DNA of 64,000 bases, taken from contig NZ_PNYA01000013.1 in the NCBI RefSeq assembly GCF_002879885.1, positions 62,001-126,000 on the forward strand. Reading direction: 5' to 3'. Positions 10,373 to 18,936 of this stretch are shown here, one piece after another (the stretch's first letter is position 1; every line of letters starts with the position of its first letter). The translations under genes and the position numbers were made by a program. Under the pieces are notes generated by a model, which was not told where the DNA came from, ran no database searches, and was given only the letters and a program-made list of their open reading frames with translations. The DNA comes from Trinickia dabaoshanensis (GTDB lineage Bacteria > Pseudomonadota > Gammaproteobacteria > Burkholderiales > Burkholderiaceae).

Positions 10373-11053
10373 ATGCTGCCGCGCCGCGTCGGCCTGCTCG
10401 GCGGCACGTTCGATCCGATCCACAACGGACACCTCGCGCTCGCGCGGCGCTTCGCCGACCTCTTGCAGCTCACCGAACTCGTGCTGCTGCCGGCCGGTCA
10501 GCCGTATCAAAAATCGGGTGTATCAAAGCCCGAGCACCGCTTGGCGATGACGCGCGCGGCGGCCGCCTCGCTCGTGCTGCCCGGCGTGGCCGTGACGGTG
10601 GCGACCGACGAAATCGAACACGCGGGCCCTACCTACACGGTCGAGACGGTGGCGCGCTGGCGCGCGCGCGAGGGCCGCGACGTCTCCCTCTCGCTGCTGA
10701 TCGGAGCCGATCAACTGCTGCGCCTCGACACGTGGCGCGACTGGCGCCGATTGTTCGAATTCACGCACATCTGCGCGGCGACGCGCCCCGGGTTCGACTT
10801 GTCGAGCCTCTCGCCGGCGCTCTCCGACGAGCTCGGCCGGCGCCGGGCCGATGCCGCCACGCTGCGCGCGACGAGCGCCGGGCACCTGCTCGTCGACGAT
10901 ACCCTCGCGCTGGATGTCTCGGCCACCGACATTCGCGCTCACGTGAAAGCGCGACTGGCGCACGAAACGGCGACGCGCTCGGGCGCGGCCGCCGAACCGA
11001 TCCCCGAGGCCGTCTGGGACTATATCCTTCAACATCATTTGTATCATCCGTAA
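10373..11053 (+). CDS. nadD: Nicotinate-nucleotide adenylyltransferase
   Basis: A 226-residue nucleotidyltransferase that makes deamido-NAD from nicotinate mononucleotide and ATP. It has the family start [24 protein letters not shown] (residues 4-27, including the GxFDPxHxGH signature), [20 protein letters not shown] near residue 105-124 and the ATDIRAHV motif near 185 (the usual ISSTxIR-type segment). The ATG at 10373 is the first standard start in this frame. A good GAGGA lies at 10310-10314, opposite a frame-compatible CTG at 10322 and ATC at 10325, so an N-terminal extension from a rare start is possible. It ends 2 bases before rsfS, so the two are probably co-transcribed. Confidence 0.94.
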   Translation: MLPRRVGLLGGTFDPIHNGHLALARRFADLLQLTELVLLPAGQPYQKSGVSKPEHRLAMTRAAAASLVLPGVAVTVATDEIEHAGPTYTVETVARWRAREGRDVSLSLLIGADQLLRLDTWRDWRRLFEFTHICAATRPGFDLSSLSPALSDELGRRRADAATLRATSAGHLLVDDTLALDVSATDIRAHVKARLAHETATRSGAAAEPIPEAVWDYILQHHLYHP

Positions 11054-11055
11054 TC

Positions 11056-11559
11056 ATGGACATTCGCAAACTGCAGCGCGCGATCGTAGACGGTCTCGAA
11101 GACGTCAAGGCGCAAGACATCCGGGTCTTCAACACGAGCCATCTGACCGAACTCTTCGACCGCGTCGTCGTCGCGAGCGGCAATTCGAACCGGCAGACGA
11201 AGGCGCTCGCATCCAGCGTGCGCGAGAAGGTGAAGGAAGCCGGCGGCGAAATCATCAGCACCGAGGGCGAGGATATCGGCGAATGGGTGCTCGTCGATTG
11301 CGGCGATGCCGTCGTGCACATCCTGCAACCGGCCCTGCGCCAGTACTACAACCTCGAGGAAATCTGGGGCGATAAGCCCGTGCGCGTGAAGCTCACGACT
11401 ACGAGCCCGTTCGGCGGCGCGCGGGCGAGCGAGCCCGAAGACGAGGACGAGGACGAAGAAGAGGAAGCCGCGGCGCCCGCCGCCAAGCCGGCACGCAAGA
11501 GCCCCGCGCGCAACAGCCCCGCCCGGAAGAGCCCCGCGCGCAAGACGAGCGCCAAGTAA
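11056..11559 (+). CDS. rsfS: Ribosomal silencing factor RsfS with charged repeat tail
   Basis: A 167-residue RsfS/Iojap protein, which binds ribosomal protein L14 on the 50S subunit and blocks subunit joining in slow growth. The core (about residues 1-115) carries the family features DGLEDVKAQDIRVFNTSHLTELFD and EGEDIGEWVLVDCGDAVVHI, ending RQYYNLEEIWGD. After the core come about 50 residues not present in E. coli RsfS (105 residues): an acidic run of Glu/Asp near residue 127-137, an Ala/Pro spacer and a basic tail with repeated SPAR units. It follows nadD by 2 bases and precedes rlmH, the usual order. Confidence 0.95.
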   Translation: MDIRKLQRAIVDGLEDVKAQDIRVFNTSHLTELFDRVVVASGNSNRQTKALASSVREKVKEAGGEIISTEGEDIGEWVLVDCGDAVVHILQPALRQYYNLEEIWGDKPVRVKLTTTSPFGGARASEPEDEDEDEEEEAAAPAAKPARKSPARNSPARKSPARKTSAK

Positions 11560-11613
11560 CGAGGGTGGACGTGCCCGCGCATGCGCGGGGCGTTCGTCGC
11601 CTTGCCCGACGCG

Positions 11614-12084
11614 ATGAAACTCCATATTTTGGCCGTCGGCCATAAGATGCCCGATTGGATTTCGGCCGGCTTCGACGAATACGCGAAGCGGATGCCGCCC
11701 GAATTGCGAATCGAGCTACGCGAAATCAAGCCCGATGCAAGAACGGGCGGCCGCTCCGCGCAAAGCGTCATGGCGGCGGAGGGGCAGCGCATCGAGGCCG
11801 CCTTGCCGAAAGGCGCGCTCGTGGTCGCGCTCGACGAGCGCGGTCGCGACTGGACGACGATGCAACTGGCCGCCGCCCTGCCCAGCTGGCAACGGGAAGG
11901 CCGCGACGTCGCCTTCGTCATCGGCGGCGCCGACGGGCTCGATCCGCAGATCAAGGCGCGCGCCGAATTGCTGCTACGCGTCTCGAGCTTGACGCTGCCG
12001 CACGGCATGGTCCGCGTGCTGTTAGCGGAACAGCTTTACCGCGCGTGGAGCATCACGCAGAATCACCCCTATCATCGCGTCTGA
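11614..12084 (+). CDS. rlmH: 23S rRNA pseudouridine-1915 N3-methyltransferase
   Basis: A 156-residue SPOUT methyltransferase that methylates pseudouridine 1915 of 23S rRNA in assembled 70S ribosomes, using SAM. It opens [23 protein letters not shown], has [14 protein letters not shown] near residue 69, FVIGGADGL near 100-108 (the trefoil-knot SAM loop), and ends [21 protein letters not shown], the characteristic C-terminus that closes the active site. The length agrees with E. coli RlmH (155). I start at the ATG at 11614; a frame-open ATG at 11581 adds 11 residues with no family match. It lies between rsfS and maf. Confidence 0.96.
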   Translation: MKLHILAVGHKMPDWISAGFDEYAKRMPPELRIELREIKPDARTGGRSAQSVMAAEGQRIEAALPKGALVVALDERGRDWTTMQLAAALPSWQREGRDVAFVIGGADGLDPQIKARAELLLRVSSLTLPHGMVRVLLAEQLYRAWSITQNHPYHRV

Positions 12085-12136
12085 TGCGGCGTCCGTTCTC
12101 GTGAGACCGGGCGCCTACGCCCAACGAGAACGACAC

Positions 12137-12772
12137 ATGCCGCAGCCGAACACCCGCGCATCTTCCTACCCTTTCATCTACCTGGCTTCGCAGAGCCCGC
12201 GCCGGCAAGAACTCCTGGCGCAACTCGGCGTTCGCTTCGAATTGCTGCTACCGCGCGCCGACGAGGACGCCGAGGCGCTCGAAGCCGAGCGCGCGGGCGA
12301 GCCGGCTCACGCCTACGTCGTGCGTGTCTGCGCGGCAAAAGCCGAGGCCGCCCGTGCCAGGCTCGAGGCAAGCGGTCACGCGCGCGCACCGATCTTGGTG
12401 GCCGATACGACGGTGACGATCGACGATGCGATCCTCGGCAAGCCGAACGACGTCGAGCACGCCGTGCAAATGCTCGCGCGCCTCGTGGGGCGCGAACACG
12501 AAGTGCTGACTGCGCTGGCGGTCGTCGATGCCGACGGCACGGTTCTGCCCCCGGCGTTGTCGCGCTCGACGGTGTCCTTCGCGAACGTGCCGCTGCCTAG
12601 GCTCACCCGCTACGCCATGACGGGGGAACCGCTCGGCAAGGCCGGGGCTTACGGGATTCAGGGGCGAGCAGCCGAATTCATCGAACGGATCGACGGATCC
12701 TATTCGGGTATCATGGGTCTGCCCCTATTTGAGACGGCTGCGCTGCTGCGTCAAGCGCGCGTCGACTTCTAA
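12137..12772 (+). CDS. maf: Maf-family nucleoside triphosphate pyrophosphatase
   Basis: A 211-residue Maf protein. The N-terminal [19 protein letters not shown] (residues 14-32) is the Maf signature; [11 protein letters not shown] near residue 91 provides the catalytic Asp, with ILGKP next to it, and [33 protein letters not shown] near residues 168-200 is the conserved end. The family hydrolyses dTTP, UTP or modified pyrimidine triphosphates and has been linked to septum control. Which substrate class applies here is not certain. A start at the ATG at 12137 is preferred to one 12 codons upstream. Its stop lies 10 bases before the rng start, so they are probably one transcript. Confidence 0.93.
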   Translation: MPQPNTRASSYPFIYLASQSPRRQELLAQLGVRFELLLPRADEDAEALEAERAGEPAHAYVVRVCAAKAEAARARLEASGHARAPILVADTTVTIDDAILGKPNDVEHAVQMLARLVGREHEVLTALAVVDADGTVLPPALSRSTVSFANVPLPRLTRYAMTGEPLGKAGAYGIQGRAAEFIERIDGSYSGIMGLPLFETAALLRQARVDF

Positions 12773-12782
12773 AGCCGCCGAC

Positions 12783-14246
12783 ATGAACGAAGAAATCCTA
12801 ATCAATGTCACGCCGCAGGAAACGCGAGTCGCACTGATCCAACAAGGCGCCGTGCAGGAGCTGCATGTCGAGCGCACGCTCTCGCGCGGGCGCGTGGGCA
12901 ACGTTTATCTGGGCAAGGTCGTACGCGTGCTGCCGGGCATGCAATCGGCGTTCATCGATATCGGGCTCGAGCGAGCCGCCTTTTTGCACGTGGCCGACAT
13001 TTGGCATCCGCGCTTGGCCGGCGAACACGCGAGCCCCCAGCAGCCGATCGAGAAGATCGTCTTCGAGGGCCAAACGCTGACGGTGCAAGTCATCAAGGAC
13101 CCGATCGGGACGAAAGGCGCTCGCCTGTCCACGCAGATCAGCATCGCGGGCCGCATGCTCGTGTATCTGCCGCAGGAGCCGCACATCGGCATTTCGCAAA
13201 AGATCGAAAGCGAAGCCGAGCGCGAAGCGATCCGAGCGCGGCTGACCGCCGTGCTGCCGGCCGAAGAGAAAGGCGGCTATATCGTGCGCACGATGGCCGA
13301 AGACGCCACGAGCGAGGAATTGGCCAGCGACGTCGCCTATTTGCGCAAGACATGGGCGACCGTGGTCGCGCAGTCGCAGCGTCTGCCGCCCACGAGCCTG
13401 CTTTATCAAGATTTGAACTTGGCGCAGCGCGTGCTGCGCGATTTCGTGACGGACGAAACGTCGCGTATTCAAGTGGACTCGCGCGAAACGCATCAAATGC
13501 TGGCCGACTTCGCCGCCGAGTTCACCCCGGCCGTCAGTTCGAAGCTGCACCATTACACGGGCGAGCGGCCGCTGTTCGATCTGTACAACATCGAGACCGA
13601 GATCCAGCGCGCGCTTTCGCGCCGGGTCGATCTGAAATCGGGCGGTTACTTGATGATCGATCAGACCGAAGCCATGACGACGATCGACGTCAACACGGGC
13701 GGCTATGTCGGCGCGCGCAATTTCGACGACACGATCTTCAAGACGAACCTCGAAGCCGCGCATACGATCGCGCGGCAACTGCGGCTACGCAATCTCGGCG
13801 GCATCATCATCATCGACTTCATCGATATGGAGAATGCCGAGCACCGCGACGCCGTGCTCGGCGAGCTGAAGAAAGCGCTCGCGCGCGACCGCACGCGCTC
13901 GACGGTGAACGGATTCTCGCAATTGGGGCTCGTCGAGATGACGCGCAAACGCACGCGCGAATCGCTCGCCCACGTGCTGTGCGAGCCGTGCCCCGTGTGC
14001 CAGGGCAAAGGTCAGGTCAAAACGCCGCGCACGGTCTGCTACGACGTGCTGCGAGAGATCCTGCGCGAGTCGCGGCAGTTCAATCCGCGCGAGTTTCGCG
14101 TCGTGGCGTCCCAGCAAGTCATCGATTTGTTTTTGGACGAGGAATCGCAGCACCTGGCGATGCTCATCGATTTCATCGGCAAACCCGTGTCGCTGCAAGT
14201 GGAGTCGAATCTGAGCCAGGAACAATACGACATCGTCTTGATGTAA
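12783..14246 (+). CDS. rng: Ribonuclease G
   Basis: A 487-residue RNase E/G family endonuclease, which matures the 5' end of 16S rRNA and takes part in mRNA decay. It opens MNEEILINVTPQETRVALIQ, has the S1 domain near residues 37-125 (GRVGNVYLGKVVRVLPGMQSAF), the catalytic DNase I-like part with the metal-binding TIDVNTGGYVG near residue 301 and IIIIDFIDM near 340, and the zinc-link CEPCPVCQGKG near 400. It lacks the long scaffold tail of RNase E. The ATG at 12783 starts 10 bases after maf. A hairpin pair lies downstream. Confidence 0.96.
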   Translation: MNEEILINVTPQETRVALIQQGAVQELHVERTLSRGRVGNVYLGKVVRVLPGMQSAFIDIGLERAAFLHVADIWHPRLAGEHASPQQPIEKIVFEGQTLTVQVIKDPIGTKGARLSTQISIAGRMLVYLPQEPHIGISQKIESEAEREAIRARLTAVLPAEEKGGYIVRTMAEDATSEELASDVAYLRKTWATVVAQSQRLPPTSLLYQDLNLAQRVLRDFVTDETSRIQVDSRETHQMLADFAAEFTPAVSSKLHHYTGERPLFDLYNIETEIQRALSRRVDLKSGGYLMIDQTEAMTTIDVNTGGYVGARNFDDTIFKTNLEAAHTIARQLRLRNLGGIIIIDFIDMENAEHRDAVLGELKKALARDRTRSTVNGFSQLGLVEMTRKRTRESLAHVLCEPCPVCQGKGQVKTPRTVCYDVLREILRESRQFNPREFRVVASQQVIDLFLDEESQHLAMLIDFIGKPVSLQVESNLSQEQYDIVLM

Positions 14247-14301
14247 CGCCTGCGCGCGTTCGCGCGGGCCTCGTATCGTTCAGACCAAAACGCGCATCGA
14301 A

Positions 14302-14323
14302 AAGGGCGGCCGCGCCGCCCTTC
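14302..14323. terminator. Bidirectional hairpin between rng and a lipoprotein gene
   Basis: GGGCGGC (14304-14310) pairs with GCCGCCC (14314-14320) around a 3-base loop, flanked by AA on the left and TT on the right, so a terminator could serve both converging genes. It lies 3 bases past the stop of the minus-strand lipoprotein gene. A second, GC-rich stem (about 14250-14269) lies immediately after the rng stop. Confidence 0.55.
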
Positions 14324-14325
14324 GT

Positions 14326-14598
14326 TCAGTGGCGACCGTGCCAGCCCCCGTGGCCATGCCAATCGTGATCCCCCCGATCGTGGTCCCCCCAGCCATGTCC
14401 GCCCCAGCCGTCGCCGAAGCCGATGCCGATGCCGACCGAGGGCTCCGCATATCCCGGGTAGTATCCATAAGCGGGCTGGTAATAATCGTAGCCATACCCA
14501 TACGCCGGCGCGGCAGGGGCGACGACACAGCCCGAGAGCGAACCCATTGCCGCCAAAGCCGCGGCGGAAACCATTAGGACAACGAACGACCTTTTCAT
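14326..14598 (-). CDS. Small lipoprotein with Gly/Tyr-rich middle and His-rich tail
   Basis: A 90-residue secreted lipoprotein. Residues 1-23 form a lipoprotein signal with a charged MKRS start, a hydrophobic core and the lipobox LSGC, giving Cys24 as the acylated residue. The middle is rich in Gly and Tyr (AYGYGYDYYQPAYGYYPGY). The last 25 residues hold seven His with Gly, Asp and Trp, suggestive of metal binding but not proof. No named family is recognised; similar Gly/His-rich lipoproteins are common in Burkholderia relatives. The stop is followed by a terminator hairpin. Function unknown. Confidence 0.75.
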   Translation of the reverse strand: MKRSFVVLMVSAAALAAMGSLSGCVVAPAAPAYGYGYDYYQPAYGYYPGYAEPSVGIGIGFGDGWGGHGWGDHDRGDHDWHGHGGWHGRH

Positions 14599-14814
14599 GA
14601 TGCTCCTCCTGTCGCTCGATTAGACGGCGGCGACCGTCCCCGCGTTCGCCAACGACTTGTGTCACGGAGTAAAAGGTGTAATGGCCGCTGTAATACGGAA
14701 AGCGGTGAGCCGCGGTACGAATTCGGGCCACATCGAATCGATGGCGCGCCGCCTGCGCGCTCCCCATGAAATCTCCTAGAATTTTCCTAGCGGCTGGCTT
14801 GCAAGGAGACCATC

Positions 14815-14973
14815 ATGGCCGAATCGATCGGGGACGTCGTCGTTGGCATCATCTTGCTGATTGCTGTCGTCGTCATCGTGGCGACGCACTACCATCGCGA
14901 GCATCAACGGGCGCGCTGGCTGCATCGCATGCACAACAACCGGCTTTGGGACCGGCTCAGACACCGGCACTGA
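14815..14973 (+). CDS. 52-residue single-pass membrane protein, unknown
   Basis: A short gene with an excellent ribosome-binding site, AAGGAGAC, 6-7 bases before the ATG. The protein begins MAESIGDVVVGIILLIAVVV, a short acidic start followed by one hydrophobic helix of about 19 residues, then a strongly basic, His-rich tail (HYHREHQRARWLHRMHNNRL and on). The charge pattern predicts a cytoplasmic C-terminus. No family is recognised. It lies 77 bases before the next plus-strand gene and may be co-transcribed with it. Confidence 0.65.
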   Translation: MAESIGDVVVGIILLIAVVVIVATHYHREHQRARWLHRMHNNRLWDRLRHRH

Positions 14974-15050
14974 CGCGCGCGCCGGGGAGCCCCTCGTTAG
15001 CGGCGCGATCCGCGTACGCGCGCAATCTCTGGGACGCCAGGAGAAAAGAT

Positions 15051-15368
15051 ATGTCGGAAGAAGAAGACGCCCTGTGGCAAATGACCCAATACGAGGGGTT
15101 CGAAGTCCACGTGGCCCCGCTCACGCGTGAGCCCGGCGAGAATACGCCCCTACCGGCGGGACAAACCTTTACCTATATCGGTTACGTCTGCCACCCGGGC
15201 GCCGATCCGAAGCTGCCCGGTCATGCCGTGCCCTTTCACGCCGACGGCGACGTCGGCTTTGCGAGCCCCGCCGATGCGCTCGACGAAGGCATGCACGTCG
15301 GTCGCACGATCGTGGACGGCACCCACCCCGACTTGACTGTCTTGCCGCTCGTCACGGGCGGCGTGTAA
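15051..15368 (+). CDS. 105-residue conserved-looking hypothetical protein
   Basis: The ATG at 15051 has GGAGAAAAGAT just upstream, and the protein begins MSEEEDALWQMTQYEGFEVH. It is acidic, soluble and has no signal peptide or membrane helix. The stretch TFTYIGYVCHPGADPKLPGH and the segment GFASPADALDEGMHVGRTIVDG look like a compact folded domain. I do not recognise a family and will not assign a function. The same frame is open upstream to 14766, but the ribosome-binding site favours 15051. It converges with the decarboxylase gene, whose stop is 20 bases away. Confidence 0.7.
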   Translation: MSEEEDALWQMTQYEGFEVHVAPLTREPGENTPLPAGQTFTYIGYVCHPGADPKLPGHAVPFHADGDVGFASPADALDEGMHVGRTIVDGTHPDLTVLPLVTGGV

Positions 15369-15388
15369 GCAGCCTCGTCGGCAGCGCG

Positions 15389-16777
15389 CTATTCGCCGAG
15401 CGCGGCGGCCAGCGACGCATACACGCGCTCGACGTCGCCTTCGTCCGTGCGCCAATTCGAGAACGCCGCGCGCAGCGCCCAGGTCCCGCCGTAGACGGTC
15501 GGCGAGATGAACACCTCGCCGCGGTCGCGCACCGCGAGCATATAAGCTTGCACGCGTGCCTCGCTCGGCGCCTCGGCCAGCGTGAAGCACACCACGTTCA
15601 AGCGAGTGGGCGCGAGCAGCTTGAAGCGGGAATCCGCAGCGATGCGATCGCCCAGCGCGCGCGCCATGCGCACGTTGCGCTCGACGATCTCCGCGTGGCC
15701 CGCGCGGCCGTATGCGGCCAACGAGAACCAGGCCGACATGGCCCGCAATCGCCGTGAGTTTTCCGGCGTCAGATGGACGAAATCCGGATTGTCTCCCGGC
15801 AGGCCCAGATAGGCCGCGGCATTTTGGAAGACACGCACTTGCAGATCGCGCCGGCGCGAGAATTGGACCGCCGAGTCGTACGGCACGTTGAGCCACTTAT
15901 GCAAATCGATGCAAACCGAATCGGCCGCATCGATGCCGGCTACGAGCCCGTCGTGCTCCTTCGATAAGGCCGCAAAGGCGCCGAACGCGCCGTCCACATG
16001 AAGCCAAAACGAATAACGCGCCTTCAGTGCCGCAATCGCCGCCAAATCGTCGAAGTCGACCGTATTGACCGTACCCGCGTTCGCCACGACGATCACGTTG
16101 CTGCCTTGGAGCCGATCGAGCGCCGCCTCCAGCGCCGCGAGATCGATCGCCTCGCGGCCCGCGAGCGGCGTGATTTTCTGTACCGACTTGCGCCCGATGC
16201 CGAGCATCGACAATGCCTTGTAGATGCTCGAATGCGGCGTAGCGGACAATACGTGAACGGGCCCGAGCGCGGCAACGCCTTCCTCCGCCACGCTCACGCC
16301 ACGCTGCTCGCCCAGCCACTCGCGGCCGATCGCGAGCCCGACGAAGTTCGACATCGTCGCGCCGCTCACGAACGTACCGCGATGCGCCTGCGACAGCCCG
16401 AACAACTGCCGTAGCCGTTCCACCGTCTCGCGCTCGAGATCGGGCGCCGTACTGTCGATGCCCGCCGTGGGATTCTGATCGTAGACGCTGGTGAGCCAAT
16501 CGCCGCCGATCGAGGCGGGGGTCGCGCCGCCCGTTACGAAGCCCAGATAGCGCGGGCCGGCGCTGCCCGAAAAGCCCGGCGCCCAGCGGGCGGTGAATTC
16601 GTCGAGTGCGCCGGCAAACCCGGCGCCATGCTCGGGCAACGGCTGCGGCTGCGTCGCGCCCGGTGCCAACGCGACCGCTCGCCGATCGAGGCCGGCGAGC
16701 GTTTGCGTGGCATGACGCAACGTACGTGTGAGCAATGCTTCGAGTTCTTGCGAATCGTGCGACAGTTTTTCGTACAT
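15389..16777 (-). CDS. PLP-dependent group II decarboxylase family protein
   Basis: A 462-residue fold-type I PLP enzyme of the aromatic-amino-acid/glutamate decarboxylase group. The marks are GTFVSGATMSNFVGLAIGREW near residue 133-153 (cofactor phosphate site), HSSIYKALSMLGIG near 182-195 (ring-stacking His), the VDGAFG Asp near 264-269 and the Schiff-base Lys in CIDLHKWLNVPYD near 291-303. It ends with a small C-terminal domain (VFISPTVYGGTWALRAAFSNWRT). The substrate is not determinable: such proteins include decarboxylases of Tyr, Trp, Dopa and cysteine sulfinate. It lies 55 bases downstream of msbA on the same strand. Confidence 0.9.
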   Translation of the reverse strand: MYEKLSHDSQELEALLTRTLRHATQTLAGLDRRAVALAPGATQPQPLPEHGAGFAGALDEFTARWAPGFSGSAGPRYLGFVTGGATPASIGGDWLTSVYDQNPTAGIDSTAPDLERETVERLRQLFGLSQAHRGTFVSGATMSNFVGLAIGREWLGEQRGVSVAEEGVAALGPVHVLSATPHSSIYKALSMLGIGRKSVQKITPLAGREAIDLAALEAALDRLQGSNVIVVANAGTVNTVDFDDLAAIAALKARYSFWLHVDGAFGAFAALSKEHDGLVAGIDAADSVCIDLHKWLNVPYDSAVQFSRRRDLQVRVFQNAAAYLGLPGDNPDFVHLTPENSRRLRAMSAWFSLAAYGRAGHAEIVERNVRMARALGDRIAADSRFKLLAPTRLNVVCFTLAEAPSEARVQAYMLAVRDRGEVFISPTVYGGTWALRAAFSNWRTDEGDVERVYASLAAALGE

Positions 16778-16832
16778 GCGAGGCCCCGCAAATCACAACC
16801 GGCGCGCGCCGGGCTGGCTCGAGCGAGCGCCC

Positions 16833-18614
16833 TTACGCCGCTTGCTGTTGGTATTGGATTCGATGCAAATGCGCGTAGAGGCCGCCTTGTTGCAATAGGG
16901 CCCCGTGACTGCCTTGCTCGACGATGCGCCCCCCTTCCATCACGAGGATGCGGTCGGCGCGCTCGATCGTGGAGAGTCGGTGCGCGATGACGAGCGTCGT
17001 GCGGCCCTTCATCAGCGTTTCGAGCGCCGCCTGCACGTGCCGCTCGGATTCCGAATCGAGCGCCGACGTGGCTTCATCGAGAATCAAAATCGGTGCGTTC
17101 TTGTAGAGCGCGCGAGCGATCGCCAGACGCTGGCGCTGACCGCCCGAGAGCCGCATGCCGTTGCCCCCGATATGCGTATCCATCCCTTCCGGCATCGCCT
17201 GTACCGTATCCCACAGGTTCGCCGCCTCGAGCGCCGCCTGCACGCGCGCGCGATCGGGCGCCCCGCCATAAGCGACGTTCGCGGCAACCGTATCGTTGAA
17301 CAGCACGACGTCCTGGCTCACCATCGCGATCTGACTACGCAGATCGTGCGTGTCGTACTCGTGGATCGGCACGCCGTCGACGAGAATCCGCCCGCTCTTC
17401 GGCGCGAAAAAGCGCGGCAGCAGGTTCACGAGTGTCGTCTTGCCGCTGCCCGAGGGGCCGGCCAACGCGATCATCTCGCCGGGCCTGGCCACGAACGACA
17501 CGTGATCGAGCGTCAGCCGATCGGCTTCGCCGTAGGCAAACGTGACATCGTTGAACTCGATCTCGCCGCGGGCCGCGCTCAAAGAGCGGCTGCCGCCGGC
17601 CGGTTCGAGCGGCTCGTCGATCAGAGCGAGGATGAATTCGGCGGCCGTCACGCCGCGTTGCAGCGGCTGATTCACGTCGATCAAATGCTTCAGCGGCGAG
17701 ATCACCAGCAGCATCGACGTCACGAACGCAACGAAACCGCCGACCGTCGTTTGGTTGTGCGCCGACTGCACGACCGCGATCGTGATCACGATCGCAAGCG
17801 CGACCGAGGCGAGAATCTGCGTAAGCGGCTGGGCCAGCCCGCCCGCCACGGTCATGCGCATCGCATAACCGCGCAAGCGCTGACTCATCGCCGCGAACCG
17901 GCTCATCTCATAGGCTTCGCCGTTGTGGATCTTGACGACTTTGTAGCCGGCCACCGTCTCTTCGACGATGTACGACAGCTCGTTCGTCAGCGACTGCTGC
18001 TCGCGGCCGAGACGGCGCAACCGCCGGTTGATCTTGCTCACGAGCCAGCCGATGCCGGGCAGGATCAGCGCGACGATCAACGTCAGCCGCCAATTCAGAT
18101 AGAACAAGTACCCGAGCAGAAAGAAGACCGACAGCGAGTCGCGCACGAGCGTGACCATCACGCTCGTCAGCACGCCGAGGATTTGATTGACCTCGAACAC
18201 GATCGCATTGATCACCGTGCTTGCCGTCTCGCGCTGAAAAAACGTCGCGCTCGTGTGGATCATGCGCTGGAACATGTCGAGCCGCAGTTGCAGCAAGATG
18301 CGATTCGACACGTACGAGAGCAGGTACTGCGACGCGTATTGGGACAGACCGCGTACGATCGCGAGCCCGATCACCGCGGCCGGAACGTACCACTTCGCGC
18401 GGTCGTTCGCGTTTTGGCCGAAGCCGTGATCGAGCAACGGCTTGAGCAAGGCCGGGATACCCGCGTCGGTGGCAGCGGACAGGCCCATCGACACAACGGC
18501 GAGGACGAGCACCCAGACGACCGGTTTCAAATAGGGCCACAAACGCCGCATGACGGCCGGCGTCGACGACTGTTCGCCGCCGATGGTTTTTTTCGATGTT
18601 GCCTGGGATTCCAA
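16833..18614 (-). CDS. msbA: Lipid A-core flippase, ABC exporter MsbA
   Basis: A 593-residue half-transporter with an N-terminal six-helix membrane domain (about residues 20-330) and a C-terminal ATPase. The ATPase shows Walker A ([14 protein letters not shown]), the signature [16 protein letters not shown], Walker B ([16 protein letters not shown]) and the H-loop (IAHRLSTI). MsbA flips lipid A-core across the inner membrane. I place the start at a TTG (18612-18614, protein MESQATSKK) because AAGGAA lies 4 bases upstream; no ATG is suitably placed. The neighbours on the other side are LPS-core glycosyltransferases and waaL, which supports the assignment. Confidence 0.95.
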   Translation of the reverse strand: MESQATSKKTIGGEQSSTPAVMRRLWPYLKPVVWVLVLAVVSMGLSAATDAGIPALLKPLLDHGFGQNANDRAKWYVPAAVIGLAIVRGLSQYASQYLLSYVSNRILLQLRLDMFQRMIHTSATFFQRETASTVINAIVFEVNQILGVLTSVMVTLVRDSLSVFFLLGYLFYLNWRLTLIVALILPGIGWLVSKINRRLRRLGREQQSLTNELSYIVEETVAGYKVVKIHNGEAYEMSRFAAMSQRLRGYAMRMTVAGGLAQPLTQILASVALAIVITIAVVQSAHNQTTVGGFVAFVTSMLLVISPLKHLIDVNQPLQRGVTAAEFILALIDEPLEPAGGSRSLSAARGEIEFNDVTFAYGEADRLTLDHVSFVARPGEMIALAGPSGSGKTTLVNLLPRFFAPKSGRILVDGVPIHEYDTHDLRSQIAMVSQDVVLFNDTVAANVAYGGAPDRARVQAALEAANLWDTVQAMPEGMDTHIGGNGMRLSGGQRQRLAIARALYKNAPILILDEATSALDSESERHVQAALETLMKGRTTLVIAHRLSTIERADRILVMEGGRIVEQGSHGALLQQGGLYAHLHRIQYQQQAA

Positions 18615-18936
18615 GACGTTCCTTATTAGCAGCAAAGACTGCAATACATGCGCTAACTTCGCGCGTTCGGTCGCTTTGTTCGCGCGTGGGGCGAAACCGA
18701 CGCATTATAAGCCGGCCAGCGCGAGCAGCCACGGCGGTCGTCCATCGGAATAGCCTGGCGGCGACGCCTTGCCGCTCGTCATCGGCGGCCCCGCAAAACC
18801 GGCGTAACACGACATTCGACTACAATAGCGGGTTGCGCCGGCCGGGCTCAGCGCCCGGAATGAGCGATTCGCGCCGCGTCGCGAGACGCGGCGGCCGGTT
18901 GCCAGCCGCCGCCCCCGTTAGAAAGGTTAGCTCCTC
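18615..18936. other. 322-base divergent intergenic region
   Basis: Between the msbA start and the first plus-strand glycosyltransferase. It should contain promoters for both. A TACAAT lies at 18821-18826 on the plus strand, 110 bases before the glycosyltransferase start, but no matching -35 element is seen at 16-18 bases. The end of the gap has GAAAGG upstream of the ATG. I see no coding frame, hairpin or repeat in it. Confidence 0.5.

Noticed and set aside
16905-18629. A 574-codon plus-strand frame opposite msbA
   Set aside because: MsbA motifs on the minus strand are complete; this frame is His/Arg/Asp-rich with no signature.
18821-18826. TACAAT as a -10 element for the LPS glycosyltransferase
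   Set aside because: No acceptable -35 hexamer lies 16-18 bases upstream.
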